Origin: Magnaporthiopsis rhizophila
Taxonomy: Eukaryota; Ascomycota; Sordariomycetes; Magnaporthales; Magnaporthaceae
Direction of reading: 5' to 3'
Assembly: GCA_003049465.1 (NCBI GenBank)
Contig: PYSS01000117.1
Location: 29,646 to 93,645, forward strand
DNA: 64,000 nt
Positions 47,022 through 58,193 of the stretch are shown one piece after another. Every line of letters starts with the position of its first letter. Position 1 is the stretch's first letter. The notes beneath the pieces were generated by a model, which saw only the letters and a list, made by a program, of their open reading frames with translations, was not told where the DNA came from and did not search any database. Made by a program: the position numbers and the translations under genes.

Positions 47022-47739
47022 CTCGGGCTGACTGGGTGGTGGTGGTAGCGAACGGCTTGGGATGTCTACTGTCAGTGTAAATTGGCAGGAGCGAGCGAGA
47101 CGTTGCTGTCTGTGATGATCGGTGCCAAGACCTTCATTCTTTCGTGGCTTGAGAACTTTTCCAATTGACGGAAGCTTGTGTCCCGACCGCACGTCCGCTT
47201 CAGCCTTCGTTGAATACGGTGCGCGAGGCGAAAAACAAGTGATAGCGTCATGAAGCTTAACTGAAGCGTGTCGACGAGCAGCAGTCGGATTATAGCAACC
47301 AACTTTCGAATCGTCTGCCCAAGGTTTTGTTACCACCTGTCATTGTTTGATCGTATAGATATGGGATCTTGGGCATTTGTATTCCACCATAACATCCTTT
47401 TCGAAAAAAAAAAAAGAAAAAAAGCTTATAAGACTCCTCGGTCGAAGGGTTGGAAAGCTTAGCAGATGCTCAAGACCGCACCTCTTTCACATTTAACACC
47501 CGGTCTTTCTCTCGGGGCTGTCTCCCGTACCTCGCGAGAGTGGCTGCCGCTAGAGATATTTCTGCCACCTCTCTTCCGGTTTGCGGAACCGCCTAAAGGT
47601 CTAAAGCGCACATATCTATTCCCAGGGACTACCATGCTGGGTGGTATTTTTTTTAACAGCCGCATAAACCCTTTAGTCTCAGAATGGAATACCTGAACAA
47701 CTGATATATGTTAATTCAGGCACTCTCTTTTCTCTTGTT

Positions 47740-47804
47740 CAAAAAAAAAAAAATAAAAATAAAAAAAATAAATAAAAAAAATAAATAAAAATAAAAAAAA
47801 AAAA

Positions 47805-47842
<38 letters not shown>

Positions 47843-47989
47843 NNNNNNNNNNNNNNNNNNNNNNNNNNNNNNNNNNNNNNNNNNNNNNNNNNNNNNNNNN
47901 NNNNNNNNNNNNNNNNNNNNNNNNNNNNNAAAAATAAAAAAAAAAAATTAAAAAATAAAAATTAAAAAAAAAAATTAAAAAAAAAAAAT
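47740..47989. repeat. A-rich low-complexity tract around gap
   Basis: Runs of A broken by single or paired T (AAATAAAAATAAA-like) on both sides of the N stretch. Confidence 0.85.
47843..47929. other. assembly gap, 87 N
   Basis: Undetermined bases inside the A-rich tract; the true size is unknown. Confidence 0.98.
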
Positions 47990-48921
47990 GAAGTATGCGG
48001 CTTCACACCAAATTATGAGCCAGTCCGTTAATTGTCTCGGGCTATGTAATCTGCGCAGGGTGTTTTCGATGTGTTCATTATCTTTTAAATAAACCCGCCC
48101 AACCTCCAAAGTTCAAGCATGCGGGAAGAGGGGTGCTCCTAAAAGCAGGCTTGCTACGGTTGTTATAGATATCCGCAAAGCCTCATCTTATCACAGACCG
48201 GATGTAGATTCAGCGTTGTTAGAATCAGAATCAAGATCGTAAAATTTTTTCGGACTCTATATCACTTAAGCAAGTGTTCATCGCACACCTTCCTACCGAC
48301 AACTCGCATCAACGGTGAGGAACGCATCTTTTTTGTAAATTAATAGACAACCGGCGTGCTCGCGGGAGGCAAGTATATACATCATCGCCCGCAGCGAGCC
48401 TGTTGTCAGACGCAAAAAAGGACGTCAGAAGCCCCCACTAGGCCTCCAAAAATTAGCGTCCGGAGGGCTATAACCCCCCATCGTTGTGCTGGTCCATGCT
48501 TCCGAACCATATTCCGTCTCTTTGCTCAGATTAAAAACAGCAACTGTTCCGGTCTTCTCCAAATGAAACAGAATGACGACACCAGACAGGAATGAACTCT
48601 ATCGTGTAGCGCCCTCCGGGGATCTTGATGTGAGCCGACAAGAAAAGCCATGTAATGTCTATGTGGTAGGGAGGATGGCGGGGTAGAAGAGCCATTTCAG
48701 GCGTAAATCTGCAAGGGTATTGTGTCATATTTCTGTTCATCCTCTCGTATTCATCCCTCCCACGCATCCCGGATCTCGATGTGGTGACCCGGGGACTGGG
48801 ATGACACGCGCGGATGCCCGAGCCACAAGGGCATCATGCCGCCCATACAGTGAGTCGAGATCGCGCGGGGGCCCGTTCCATGCCCGCTCGTTCACTTAGC
48901 AGGCGGAGGAGCGGGTGTGTC

Positions 48922-51146
48922 TTAGGCCTTGGTGCTGTATGACCGCTTGAACATGTCGTCAACCTCCTCGAGGTAGTACGTGTCCGTGGTGATGGTCGTG
49001 ACCTCGCCGGTGGGCTTGAAACCCTTCTGGAGATGGGCCTTCTTCCGGAGCTCGCACATCTATCATTCGACGCACGGGCGTTAGCAACTCCTCATCAACA
49101 AAGGGCAACTTTATAGCAAAGAGTCAGTTACAGCAACTTTGCACACAGCAAACTTACATCATCATATGTCTGCGGGGGAACGGCGCGCCTGGCCTGGAGG
49201 CGGTTCGGGATGTCGAGAGCCTTGGCCATCTTCTCGGGGTTGCCGTTGACGCGCAGCGACATGAAGCTGGAAGCCAGGCCTGAGCCGTAGCTGAAGAGGC
49301 CGATGCGCTTGCCCTGCAAGGAGGCGCTGTCGACGTGGGAAATGAGGGAGCAGAGACCACCCCAGACGCTGGCACAGTACATGTTGCCGCACATGGTGGC
49401 GACCTGGAGGCCGGGGTTGACACGCTCCTGGAAGCGCTTCTTGGTCAGGCCCATGAAGGTCTTCTCGACCAGCTTGTCGTTCAGCGACTTCTCGTAGTCC
49501 ATGTCGCGCAGCTCCGGGGGCACGTCGGCGAATGCGGGGCTATCGGGGTTGGCGAGGTAGTCGTGGTACAGCAGGCGGGCGTATGACTTGGCGACGAGCT
49601 TGCAGGTCGGGCTGTGGAAGGCCAGGTAGTCGAAGCGGTCGAGTGGTGTCTTGTTGTCGGCGACGGCACCGTTGCCGTTGGCATGGCCGTTGGTGGCGCC
49701 GTTCTTCTGCTGCTGCAGCAGGGCCTCGCGCTTCGAGTAGGCCGTGTAGGCGCCGTCAAGGGCCTTGGTGTAGCAGTTGAGCGAAAAGTGGCCGTCGACG
49801 TAGGGGTACTCGCTCGTCAGGTCGGGCTTGTAGAAGTCGTAGGCATGCTGCATGTAGCTGCCGCGCAGACCGGGCTCGAAGACGATGGGGGCGTCGGGGC
49901 CGATGAGCATGGCAACCGCGCCGGCACCACCGGTAGGGCGGGCGTTGCCCTTGGCGTACAGGGCGATGTCGCCGGCGATGACGATGGCGTCGCGGCCGTC
50001 CCAGCCGGAGCTCTCGACCCAGTTGATGGAATTGATGACGGCGTTGGTGCCGCCGTAGCAGGCGTTGACCGTATCGACGCCCTCGATGTTGGTGTTGTCG
50101 CCAAAGAGCTGCATCAGAACCGACTTGACCGACTTGGACTTGTCCAAGATGGTCTCCGTGCCGACCTCGAGGCGGCCGATAGAGTTGGGATCGATGGCAT
50201 ACTTCTTGAGCAGGTTTGAAGTGACGGTCAGGGCGAAAGAGTAGATGTCTGTGTCGAGCATTCATAATTAGCAACAGCAATGTTAAAAAAAAAAAAAAAA
50301 AAAAAAAGTATATCACAGCACAGCATACCACCTCGCCACCGTCCACCAGGCCCGATGTGAGCGCATTTGCTCTCCAGGCGGAGTCGGGGCAAGTAGGTAA
50401 GGCCGTGGACGCGTGAGAGCGACTACTAACCTTCGCGATCGTCGCAGAAGCTCATCTTGGTTTGGCCCAGGCCAATTGTGTATTTGCCGGTGCTGACGCC
50501 ATCAAACTTCTCAAGCTCACTTTGCTCGACATACTTGGGGTTGAGGCGGTGACGCACGAGTTAGCGGTTTCAATTAAACCAAGCTCAACGGCGTGTGAAT
50601 GCTGCTGCTGCTGCTGCTGCTGCTTGCTACTATTTTCTGCTGCTCGCTTCTATTGCTGCACGTGCCGCAGGCCGCTCCAGGGCATGCTGGTAGAGGCTCC
50701 GTGATCCGATAAACGATCACCTCTTCCATAGCCGCTGACTGGGTCTCCTGCCGCCACACAGACCAGCGGCCAAGCGGAGGTTGTGGGTGGCGGGGCATGC
50801 ACGGGAAACAAAATCCCAGGCACGCGCGGCTTGGTGGGACGAGCGCAAGCGATGTCGGATCGGATCTGGTGCAGGTGGCGGCGCAGGCGGCGGGGGAGAA
50901 GCGAAACCCAGAGCAGCCAGCAACGGAAATCTGAAGCAACCAAACAGCACGAAGCAGGAAGCAGAGGTGGGCAGCTGAGCAGCCGAGTGAGAGCGGCAGC
51001 GGCGGCGGCAGCAGCAACAGCAGCAGCAGCCCCCCAGCCAATGCAGCCAGTCATTAGCAGGCTCACATGCAAGGGACGCAACCAACCTGGCTGGGAAAGT
51101 AGATCTCAATGGCCTTGATGCCAATGTTCTGCGGACGCGAAGCCAT
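48922..51146 (-). CDS. erg13: hydroxymethylglutaryl-CoA synthase
   Basis: Condenses acetyl-CoA with acetoacetyl-CoA to HMG-CoA, the second step of the mevalonate route to ergosterol. Four exons: 51146-51087 (MASRPQNIGIKAIEIYFPSQ), 50533-50431, 50248-49158 and 49059-48922, giving 463 residues. Catalytic Cys118 is in VDTVNACYGGTN and the active-site His266 in LAFHSPTCK; the KYTIGLGQTKMSFCDDRED block and the terminal EVDDMFKRSY are typical. A small Asn/Gly/His-rich insertion sits at about 237-248. Intron 1 is long for a fungus (553 nt) and contains CAG/CTG-type repeats; its acceptor is CCCCAAG with a GCTAAC branch. Intron 2 carries a 23-nt homopolymer. Confidence 0.95.
50600..50623. repeat. CTG triplet repeat in HMG-CoA synthase intron 1
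   Basis: About eight tandem CTG on the plus strand (CAG on the gene strand), within the first intron. A related imperfect CGG/CAG-rich tract lies at about 50995-51036. Confidence 0.85.
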
Positions 51147-53834
51147 TGCGACGGGCGGGCCGGTGATCCGAGGCTCGATTTAGTTGGCAGAGTTGAAGAA
51201 TGAATGTTTTAGAAGCTGCGCACAACCAAGAAGACCGAACTGTTAGCGGCGGTGCTTCCTTTTTGTTGTGCTTTCACCGCCGTTTCGTTCTTGTTGAGCG
51301 TGCTGGTCCCTCTTTGAGTATTTTTTTTCCCCCTTGTTTTTTTTTTTTTCTGGGGCTGGGAGACGGAATCGGAACAACCAAGAATGAACAGCAGCGACGC
51401 ACATCCGCCACCCGCCCACTCCCACGCATAGATTGCAACGATGCAACGGCAGGACCCCTGGCCAAGGGTTCCAATCTGCAAGGAGGTCCGCCGCCGGGGA
51501 TCGGGACAGCCCGACAAATCCGAGAATTCGAAGCTAAGCTGCGGAAAGATGGCATCCTTACTCACCGAACCTTGAATATGTGGTGTATTTTGTGTGGCTG
51601 TATGTGTTGTACAAAGACGACAGCGTCCACAGGTTGGACTTGACTGATCTCTACTCCTGTTTGTGACTTGTCTGTGGGACCGACTTCGAGTTGGACAAGT
51701 GCTGTATGTCAAGGAGAAAGGAGGGAGGAGGATATTGAACGGGGCAGGATCGAGAGAGGAAAGGCGGGCGAGGACGGGGACGGATGGCCCTTTTTGTTTC
51801 TTTCCCCGTCCGGTGTTTTTAATTTCCTGGCTACAGGTATTTAACCCGAAGTTCATGTTTTCCTTTATCTCTTTTGGATCGCCTGCCTGCCTGTTCTGGT
51901 TGGGATAGAGTTGCCTTGCACGCACGCCCCAACAAGGATCCGGGTTATCTAATCCCAAGCCCCTAGCCAGCCCCAATCCTCCTTGCTGGACGATTGACAG
52001 CACACATCAGCGTCCATGGAAGGCGGCTGGTGCGTGGCCAACCACGCGCGCGAGTTGGACGTTTTTTGCAGAGCACCTAGGTACCTAGCAGGTATCACAT
52101 CACCGCCATCCGCCGTGCAAGGTACTTACTCGGTTCTCGCCCCCCAGCGGGCCCTCTGTTTACTGTGTGCATACGGAAATTAGAGGGCCCACGGGTCCAC
52201 AATAGAATCGTTCGTTAGCCGTCGTCTCTCAATCCCTTTTGGGGGCAGCGTAAGACGGCGTTGATGCGTGCGTGTCGCCTTCCCGTCGTTCGAAAATCTT
52301 GGCTGGGGCTGGCAACGAAGGCCGGTGGCTGGCTGTTTATTCCATCAATTGGCGGAAATCTGGGCCCGTCCGACCTCGACAGAGTCCAGACTTTCCACGT
52401 CTCCAACGCCAAAGAAAAACAAAGGGCTTCTGTGGCTCTGGTCTGCCAAAATTGCGGCTTTGGCGGAAATTGGGCCAGAGATGGGAGTGATTGGCGTCGT
52501 CTCGCCGGCAGATCCCAGCCACGGCCACGACCGCCATTTATTTGCCAATGGCTGGGCGCATCTCCATGGGAATTGCTTTTTTATTCCCATGTCCCAAAAA
52601 CCAAAGCGCCGGAACCAGCTGCCTCTAGCGTCGCAGATGGGACTGGACGGATCCGGTAGCAAAGGCCCAAGCCGCATCACGCAGACGCTGCTAGAGCCTC
52701 AACAAACACCGTAGCGGCAAGGTTGAGACGGCTCCCGCACCAGCTCCGACGTCCGGCCGCCGACTTCTGCAGGAGCGAGCAGGAGGTCACCAGGCAGGCT
52801 CCATACTCTTGATGGAAGATGAGCCCACCTAGATCAAACCTAGGCCAGGCAAACGTCAGTAGCACCACAACGGGACTATAGGAAATGGAGCTAAGCACAG
52901 CGCAAAGAATTGCTCCATGTGCAAGCCTAGTGGTAGGCTAATGGTGCGGGAGTTACCCATGGAAGTCATCGCCACCCGTGACCTCGAAATGGAAGATACC
53001 CCAACAAGGCCGAGCGTGCCGGCAGCCTCGTCGTCAACTACCTCCACAAATCAATCGGCAGGGTACGCAAATTGATGGAGACTGGCCCCGCCTTGCCCGA
53101 TCCGTATAGGTAGTCACAATCATGGCCTGACTCCCTTCTCAACAAATTGGGAATCAATATATGTGGGCGTGCATAAGCAAGGAAAGGAGGCAAAAAGTCG
53201 CCCACACATGCGCGCCAACTCACAGATCATTTTATGCCGGGCCGGGCCCTGCAAGCCCGCCCGCCCGCACCAAGCAGTGCATCATCATCGACCTCGCAGT
53301 AGTGCCTCACGCCGTGGTCGGCTGGGCGTGATACCCGTGTGCACCTAAGGAACTAGGTAGGTTCCTTAGCTACCTGTGTCCCTAATCCGTGCAAAACCAT
53401 GTACCTATGCGGGCGGCCCCGAAAGTCGCACCGAAACGGGGACATGGGTTACCTCTAGGACCTCCCTCACGGATCGCGCAGGAGGCTTTCGGGTGAATCT
53501 GAACCTAGTTAGGTTGCTTCATCGGATCGGACCTTATTTTTTTTCTTTCTTTTCTGTCTTGTTCATCCAAAAAAAAAAAAAAAAAAAAGAGGCTTAATTT
53601 CTTTGTGTATTGTTTGTTTCTGAGTCGCGGCACGGACGATACCAAGGTTGCGCTACGAGGATAAGAAAGAAAGCTCACGAATATCGGCAACAAGACTAAC
53701 AAACATAGACGGAAGAAAAATCATGGAGCGGAATTTTCACGAGGCACGATACAATACGAAGAAAAAAAAAACAAGCTAAAAAGCCCCACCCATGTAAAGC
53801 ACTTCATATCATGTCTCATAGCCTCATAGCCGTA
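51147..53834. other. intergenic: HMG-CoA synthase promoter region
   Basis: 2.7 kb without a supportable gene. It should hold the HMG-CoA synthase promoter and the 3' flank of the BCS1-like gene. CACCTAGGTACCTAGC lies at about 52075-52090 and a similar cluster at 53347-53376; a run of 20 A at 53569-53588. The longest minus frame (51.2-52.0 kb) has no coding look. Confidence 0.45.
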
Positions 53835-55910
53835 TCATGTCTCGTAGCCCGAGTCCTTGCCCTCCAGCTTCGCCGCCCCAGCCTTGGGCTCTCCAGCCTT
53901 GGGCTCTCCAGCCTCCTCATCCTCGGACGAATCGGACGACGAGTCCGAGTCCGAGCTGTCGTCCTTCTTCTTGCTCTTCTTTGCCGCCTTGCGCTTGGCG
54001 CGCCTGGCCTCCTTCTTCTCCTTGCGCTTCTTCTGCTTGTCTTCCTCCTCCTCCTTCTTCTTGCGCTCCGCCTCGGCGTCCGCCTCGGCCTGCTTGCGCC
54101 GCTGCTCGGCCTCCTCAAGCTCTTTCTGTTGCTTCTCCTTGCGCGTGGCCGCCACCCAGTCCTCGGCGTTGGCGACGGCGGCTGCCGGGTCGCGCTTGTT
54201 CTTCATCAGGAACCCCTGCAGCTCTGCGGGGCTGAACTCGTGCGCGGGGATTTTGGCCGCGAACTGCTGGGCCAGCTCCGCTACGCGCTCGGCCGCCTCG
54301 GCCCGCTGCCGCGCCTGCTCCTGCTGCTCCTTCTCCTCCGCGGCCGTCCTTTTGTGGCCTGCCACCCCCGTCCCCGCCGCCGCCAGGACTTCTGCCAGCT
54401 CCTTGGCCGACCTCCTGGAGAGGGTCGGCGAGGTCGGAGAGGTGGCGGCAGTGGTGCTGGTGGTGGGCGATGGCGGGCACGACGAGGCTGACTGGGGCTC
54501 CACGTCGCCTTCGAGCGGTGCGTAGATGGCCTGGAAGATGGCAGCCGTCATATCGGCATCGGCGCGGCCAAAATGCACCGTCATGTCGACGCGGCCCGGC
54601 CGGATGAGGGCCTTGTCGAGCTTCTCGATGTGGTTGGTCGTCATGATGAGCACCCGCCCTTCTTGTGACGCCACGCCGTCCAGGATGTTGAGCAGGCCCG
54701 ACAGTGACAGCCGCCCCCCGATGGGCGCCGCCACCGGCCTGCCGGGAGTGAGCTGACCGGGCACCATGTCGGGCCCGCTGCCCGCGGCGGCGGCGGGGGC
54801 CATGACGGGGGCGTTGGCGTCCTCGCGCGTGTGGGTCAGGCCGGCCGAGTCGATGTCCTCGAGGAGCACGACGCAGCGCCGGGGCAGGTCGGCGAACAGC
54901 GTCGCCAGCGTCTCCTCGTTGGCAGTGATGGAGCTTAGGCTGACGATGTAGATGCGCATCTTGAAGAAGCCGGCCAGTGCCAGGCTGAGCGACGACTTGC
55001 CGGTTCCGGGCGGTCCGTGGAGGAGGTAGCCGCGGCGGTAAGGGATGCCCCGGTTGGAGTACCAGCGCCGGGTGGCCGGGTCCAGGTAGTCGGTCACGTC
55101 GTCGATCAGGTCCTTCTTGACCTTCTCGTTCAGGATCACAGTCGAGAAGGGCCGCGAAGTGCGCGCCATGCATCGCTGCCAGCTCGGCTCGGCCGACGCG
55201 CCCTTGGTGGTTCCCCGGTAGATGCTCGTCTTGTGCTCGTCCCGCTTGAGGTACAGGTCGCGCGCCTCGATCAGGAGCTCCTTGAGCACGGTTGGGTTGC
55301 GGCCGAAGCACGAGATGGAAATCTCCTCCTTGTCGCGCGAGTAGCCGAACTGCTCCCTGTTCTGGCTGCGGTGGAAGGTGAGGAGTCGGCCCCTGTAGAA
55401 GAAGTAGTGCGAGCCGAAGTCGGGCGTGTAAGACAGCGGCTTCCTGGTGGCTTCGTCCCCTTCGTACTCGTTGTCCTCGTCCTCGTCATCCCTCCACTTC
55501 CACGTGAACCAGGACCTCGAGTCGGTGTTGGTGTTGGCGATGAAGCGGCGGCTCCTCAGCGAGAACTTCTGCTTCGCGATCCAGGCCATGACGTAGTTGT
55601 AGGCCTCGTCGTCGGTGCGGAGCGAGCACCTTGACATAAAGTACGAGTCCAGCTTCCGGTAGGAGTATTCGCTGAAGTACTGCCAAGCGAAGAGAGACCC
55701 GCCCACGAGGATCATCACGGGAATGTAGAGGTTCAGATCTATGCCCGTATACCGTTGAATCGTGGTCGAGAGGATGGAGAAGCCCGGGAACAGCATGTCG
55801 AGGATGGCGAGCTGCTGTTGATTGCTGTTCACGGACTCCCCGGGCACACCCATAGGGTCGGGACCTGTTGGCACCGACGCCACAGGGGTGCTAAACGTGG
55901 GTTGCGCCAT
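53835..55910 (-). CDS. BCS1-like AAA ATPase with charged C-terminal tail
   Basis: Single exon, 691 residues from the first ATG (MAQPTFSTPV). One membrane segment (about 61-78, LYIPVMILVGGSLFAWQYF), then a BCS1-type N-domain and AAA module: GYLLHGPPGTGKSSL Walker A (299-306), CVVLLEDID Walker B (346-354), MTTNHIEKLDKALIRPGRVDM sensor and arginine region shortened here to MTTNHIEKLD..RPGRVD. BCS1 itself translocates the Rieske protein in mitochondria; this copy differs by an Ala/Pro-rich insertion just after Walker B and by a C-terminal 200 residues of Glu/Lys-rich coiled coil, a poly-basic stretch, and an Asp/Ser acidic end with a GEPKAGEPKAG repeat. It belongs to the paralogous BCS1-like group common in Pezizomycotina; location and substrate unknown. 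Confidence 0.85.
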   Translation of the reverse strand: MAQPTFSTPVASVPTGPDPMGVPGESVNSNQQQLAILDMLFPGFSILSTTIQRYTGIDLNLYIPVMILVGGSLFAWQYFSEYSYRKLDSYFMSRCSLRTDDEAYNYVMAWIAKQKFSLRSRRFIANTNTDSRSWFTWKWRDDEDEDNEYEGDEATRKPLSYTPDFGSHYFFYRGRLLTFHRSQNREQFGYSRDKEEISISCFGRNPTVLKELLIEARDLYLKRDEHKTSIYRGTTKGASAEPSWQRCMARTSRPFSTVILNEKVKKDLIDDVTDYLDPATRRWYSNRGIPYRRGYLLHGPPGTGKSSLSLALAGFFKMRIYIVSLSSITANEETLATLFADLPRRCVVLLEDIDSAGLTHTREDANAPVMAPAAAAGSGPDMVPGQLTPGRPVAAPIGGRLSLSGLLNILDGVASQEGRVLIMTTNHIEKLDKALIRPGRVDMTVHFGRADADMTAAIFQAIYAPLEGDVEPQSASSCPPSPTTSTTAATSPTSPTLSRRSAKELAEVLAAAGTGVAGHKRTAAEEKEQQEQARQRAEAAERVAELAQQFAAKIPAHEFSPAELQGFLMKNKRDPAAAVANAEDWVAATRKEKQQKELEEAEQRRKQAEADAEAERKKKEEEEDKQKKRKEKKEARRAKRKAAKKSKKKDDSSDSDSSSDSSEDEEAGEPKAGEPKAGAAKLEGKDSGYET

Positions 55911-58193
55911 GGTTGCTGCTGGTACCACTCCGCAGGGAGATATGGATGTTGGGGTATAGGATCAAGGAGGTGGGCAGGCCGCCGAAGCCAAGAGCAGAGG
56001 GAGGAGAAAGCAATCAGGCTGGACGTGTGATGGGTATATATCAAACACTCCTTTTCTTGCTCGTCAACTTTTGGCGAGAAGGCGGCCAAGGGGATGGTGC
56101 ACTCGCCACAGCTTGTTGTGTGCTCTGAATGGGGAGAGGAAGAAGGCGACGGGAATACAAAGATGAGAACCACCTCGAGTCTTTTATAGATGGGAGTTGT
56201 AAGGAAGGTAGGCCATGATAGGGGATCTTATGTCAAGTACACGCTAGTACACTTCTTGCAACCTGCCGGGTGAGGCAGCAATGTCCAGTGAGACGCACAC
56301 CCGTTGTCATTGAGGCGGCGCCACCCCGTGTGGGTGTATCATCACTGGCTCAGCCAGCATATGGATTGCAGGGTGCAGTGTGGGGGGAGTGTGTCGCACA
56401 CAGCCAAGGAGAGGGCGCCGATATTGCCCTTGCCTAGCTGGGAAAGGACAATGATCCTGAGCGGAAGAGTCATCGCGCGGGCTCCAGTGAGAAACTGGCG
56501 CTAGGCAGCATCCTGCAGAGGACAAGTCCAGACGATCGGCACAGGATGGCAGCAATCGGGCTAGCCACCTGGGAGGTTGTTGGTGGAGCTGGCATGCAGT
56601 AATCCACGCGCGTGTTCCTCTCCGAGCGGCCGAGCCTTGCGGCCTCCTGGTTGGAGGTTGGAGGCCGTGGGGACTTGCCGGGCAGGCCGGCTGTACTGCC
56701 ACGGGATCCACCGTATAATTCATCCCCAGGTCTTCAACCGAGGAGACATCCCACGGTGCTCGGGTTTACACTTTGGTTCCGGTGACTGGTTTGCCGATAG
56801 ATGTTCGGGACCGGGGCTACGTGGGCGAAAATTTTTTTAAACAAGGGTTGATGTTGCGTCCTGGATTCCGGGTCTGAGATGCTGCAGGGGGCCACCGCAA
56901 ATCCATCATTGGCTGGCAAGCGAATAATCTGCCAATTGGCCATCGCCCTTTCGGGACGAATGCAGGTCTGGCCTTGTGTTTTTAGGCATCACTGCAGAGT
57001 CACATGCACTGCCAACTGCGTCGACTACCTGCCATTGGCCCATTCGGATCCGAACGGGGCCAAGGTGCATTTGCTGGTTTTACTTAGGTGGTTTCAATCT
57101 CACTTTCCCTTGCGTTGCAGCTCGGCACTCAAATTTTTCTTGGATGACGGAATCTACAAGGGAGTTCACGATGGGCAGCAGCCTGTGGCTCACGCACCGA
57201 AACCCACCTAATATTTATCCGGCTACTGACTAACACCCATGATGGAGGCTCTCGTCACGCATACTAATATTAAATCCTTCACCCGAGGCAGGCTGCGGGT
57301 GGGGAATGAGGGGTTGGCTCCTTGACCGGGCGAAATGTGCAGTTTCAATCGACGGCATGCAGGAGAAATGTGCTATCATGAGGCCAGCTCAATGGAGCCC
57401 AGGCATCGAGATTGCTGACGTCGCTCTTTTTGACGGCGTGATTCCCGCAAGGAGCTTCCATGTTACGGGACATACGTCTGGTGTTGTTGGACCCACTAGG
57501 CGTTGCCTTGCCTGCCGCTCAATTCTAGACCATCGGAAAAGAAGCGGTTTACTTGGGCTCTTCTCACCAAGCCGGCATCACAACCTATGAGCGAATTTGA
57601 AACAGGCGCAGGTCGGGAGTACCGACGTCACATAAACGCCGCCACGATGCTCAGCCTCGAGCCTTTCTCATCGTCACGCGGGCGTGCGGGTGCGTGGAGG
57701 CAGCCAGCGACCCGGGTACACAAGCCGAGGTGAGGCTCTGGAGGGGCACAGCCATCCATCCCGGGAAGCCGGAAAAGCAGTGAGGTCCGGATTTGACGGA
57801 CCGAAGCAGCAACCGCTGGAACTTCAACCCATGAGCAACGAACCCGGTGAAAGTGTCGATTCCCGTCCATTATTCGTCAATTCGTGCCAGTCCTCTCAGC
57901 TACAGAAAAAGGCTGAGAGATGTATGCTTCAAGGAAAGAAAACAAAAGCACATGAAGCTATAGGTATCTCGTGAATATAGAAAATCGTCACAACAAGACA
58001 GCCCAAAGATCCCAACGACACGGGCGAGGACGGCCTGGTCCCCTCAACCCAAACGCCGAGGAGTGAGAATAAACAAGATCCCAACAGCCCGTCCGAGCAG
58101 CATTTACACACCTCTCCCAAGAAACGCCCCTAATAGATCAGGCAGGCACTCGCCCCACGCTAACAAAAAAAAAATATGCAAGCGAAACCTGTG
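55911..58193. other. intergenic, no gene recognised
   Basis: 2.3 kb between the BCS1-like start and the NDC80 stop. Only short, overlapping frames of mixed composition. It should contain the BCS1-like promoter. Confidence 0.45.

Larger units (their letters stand above)
47022..48921. other. AT-rich intergenic region with assembly gap
   Basis: 1.9 kb. From about 47.74 to 47.99 kb it is nearly pure A with scattered T. On either side is DNA that is more AT-rich than the gene regions and has no usable frames, which could be a decayed, possibly RIP-mutated repeat; I cannot identify an element. The last 100 bp is HMG-CoA synthase 3' flank. Confidence 0.45.

Noticed and set aside
51209..52003. 264-codon minus-strand frame upstream of HMG-CoA synthase
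   Set aside because: No motif, contains homopolymer-derived Lys runs, and lies where the promoter should be.
54115..55311. 398-codon frame inside the BCS1-like gene
   Set aside because: Arg/Pro/Gly/Ala-rich shadow of the real frame in GC-rich DNA.
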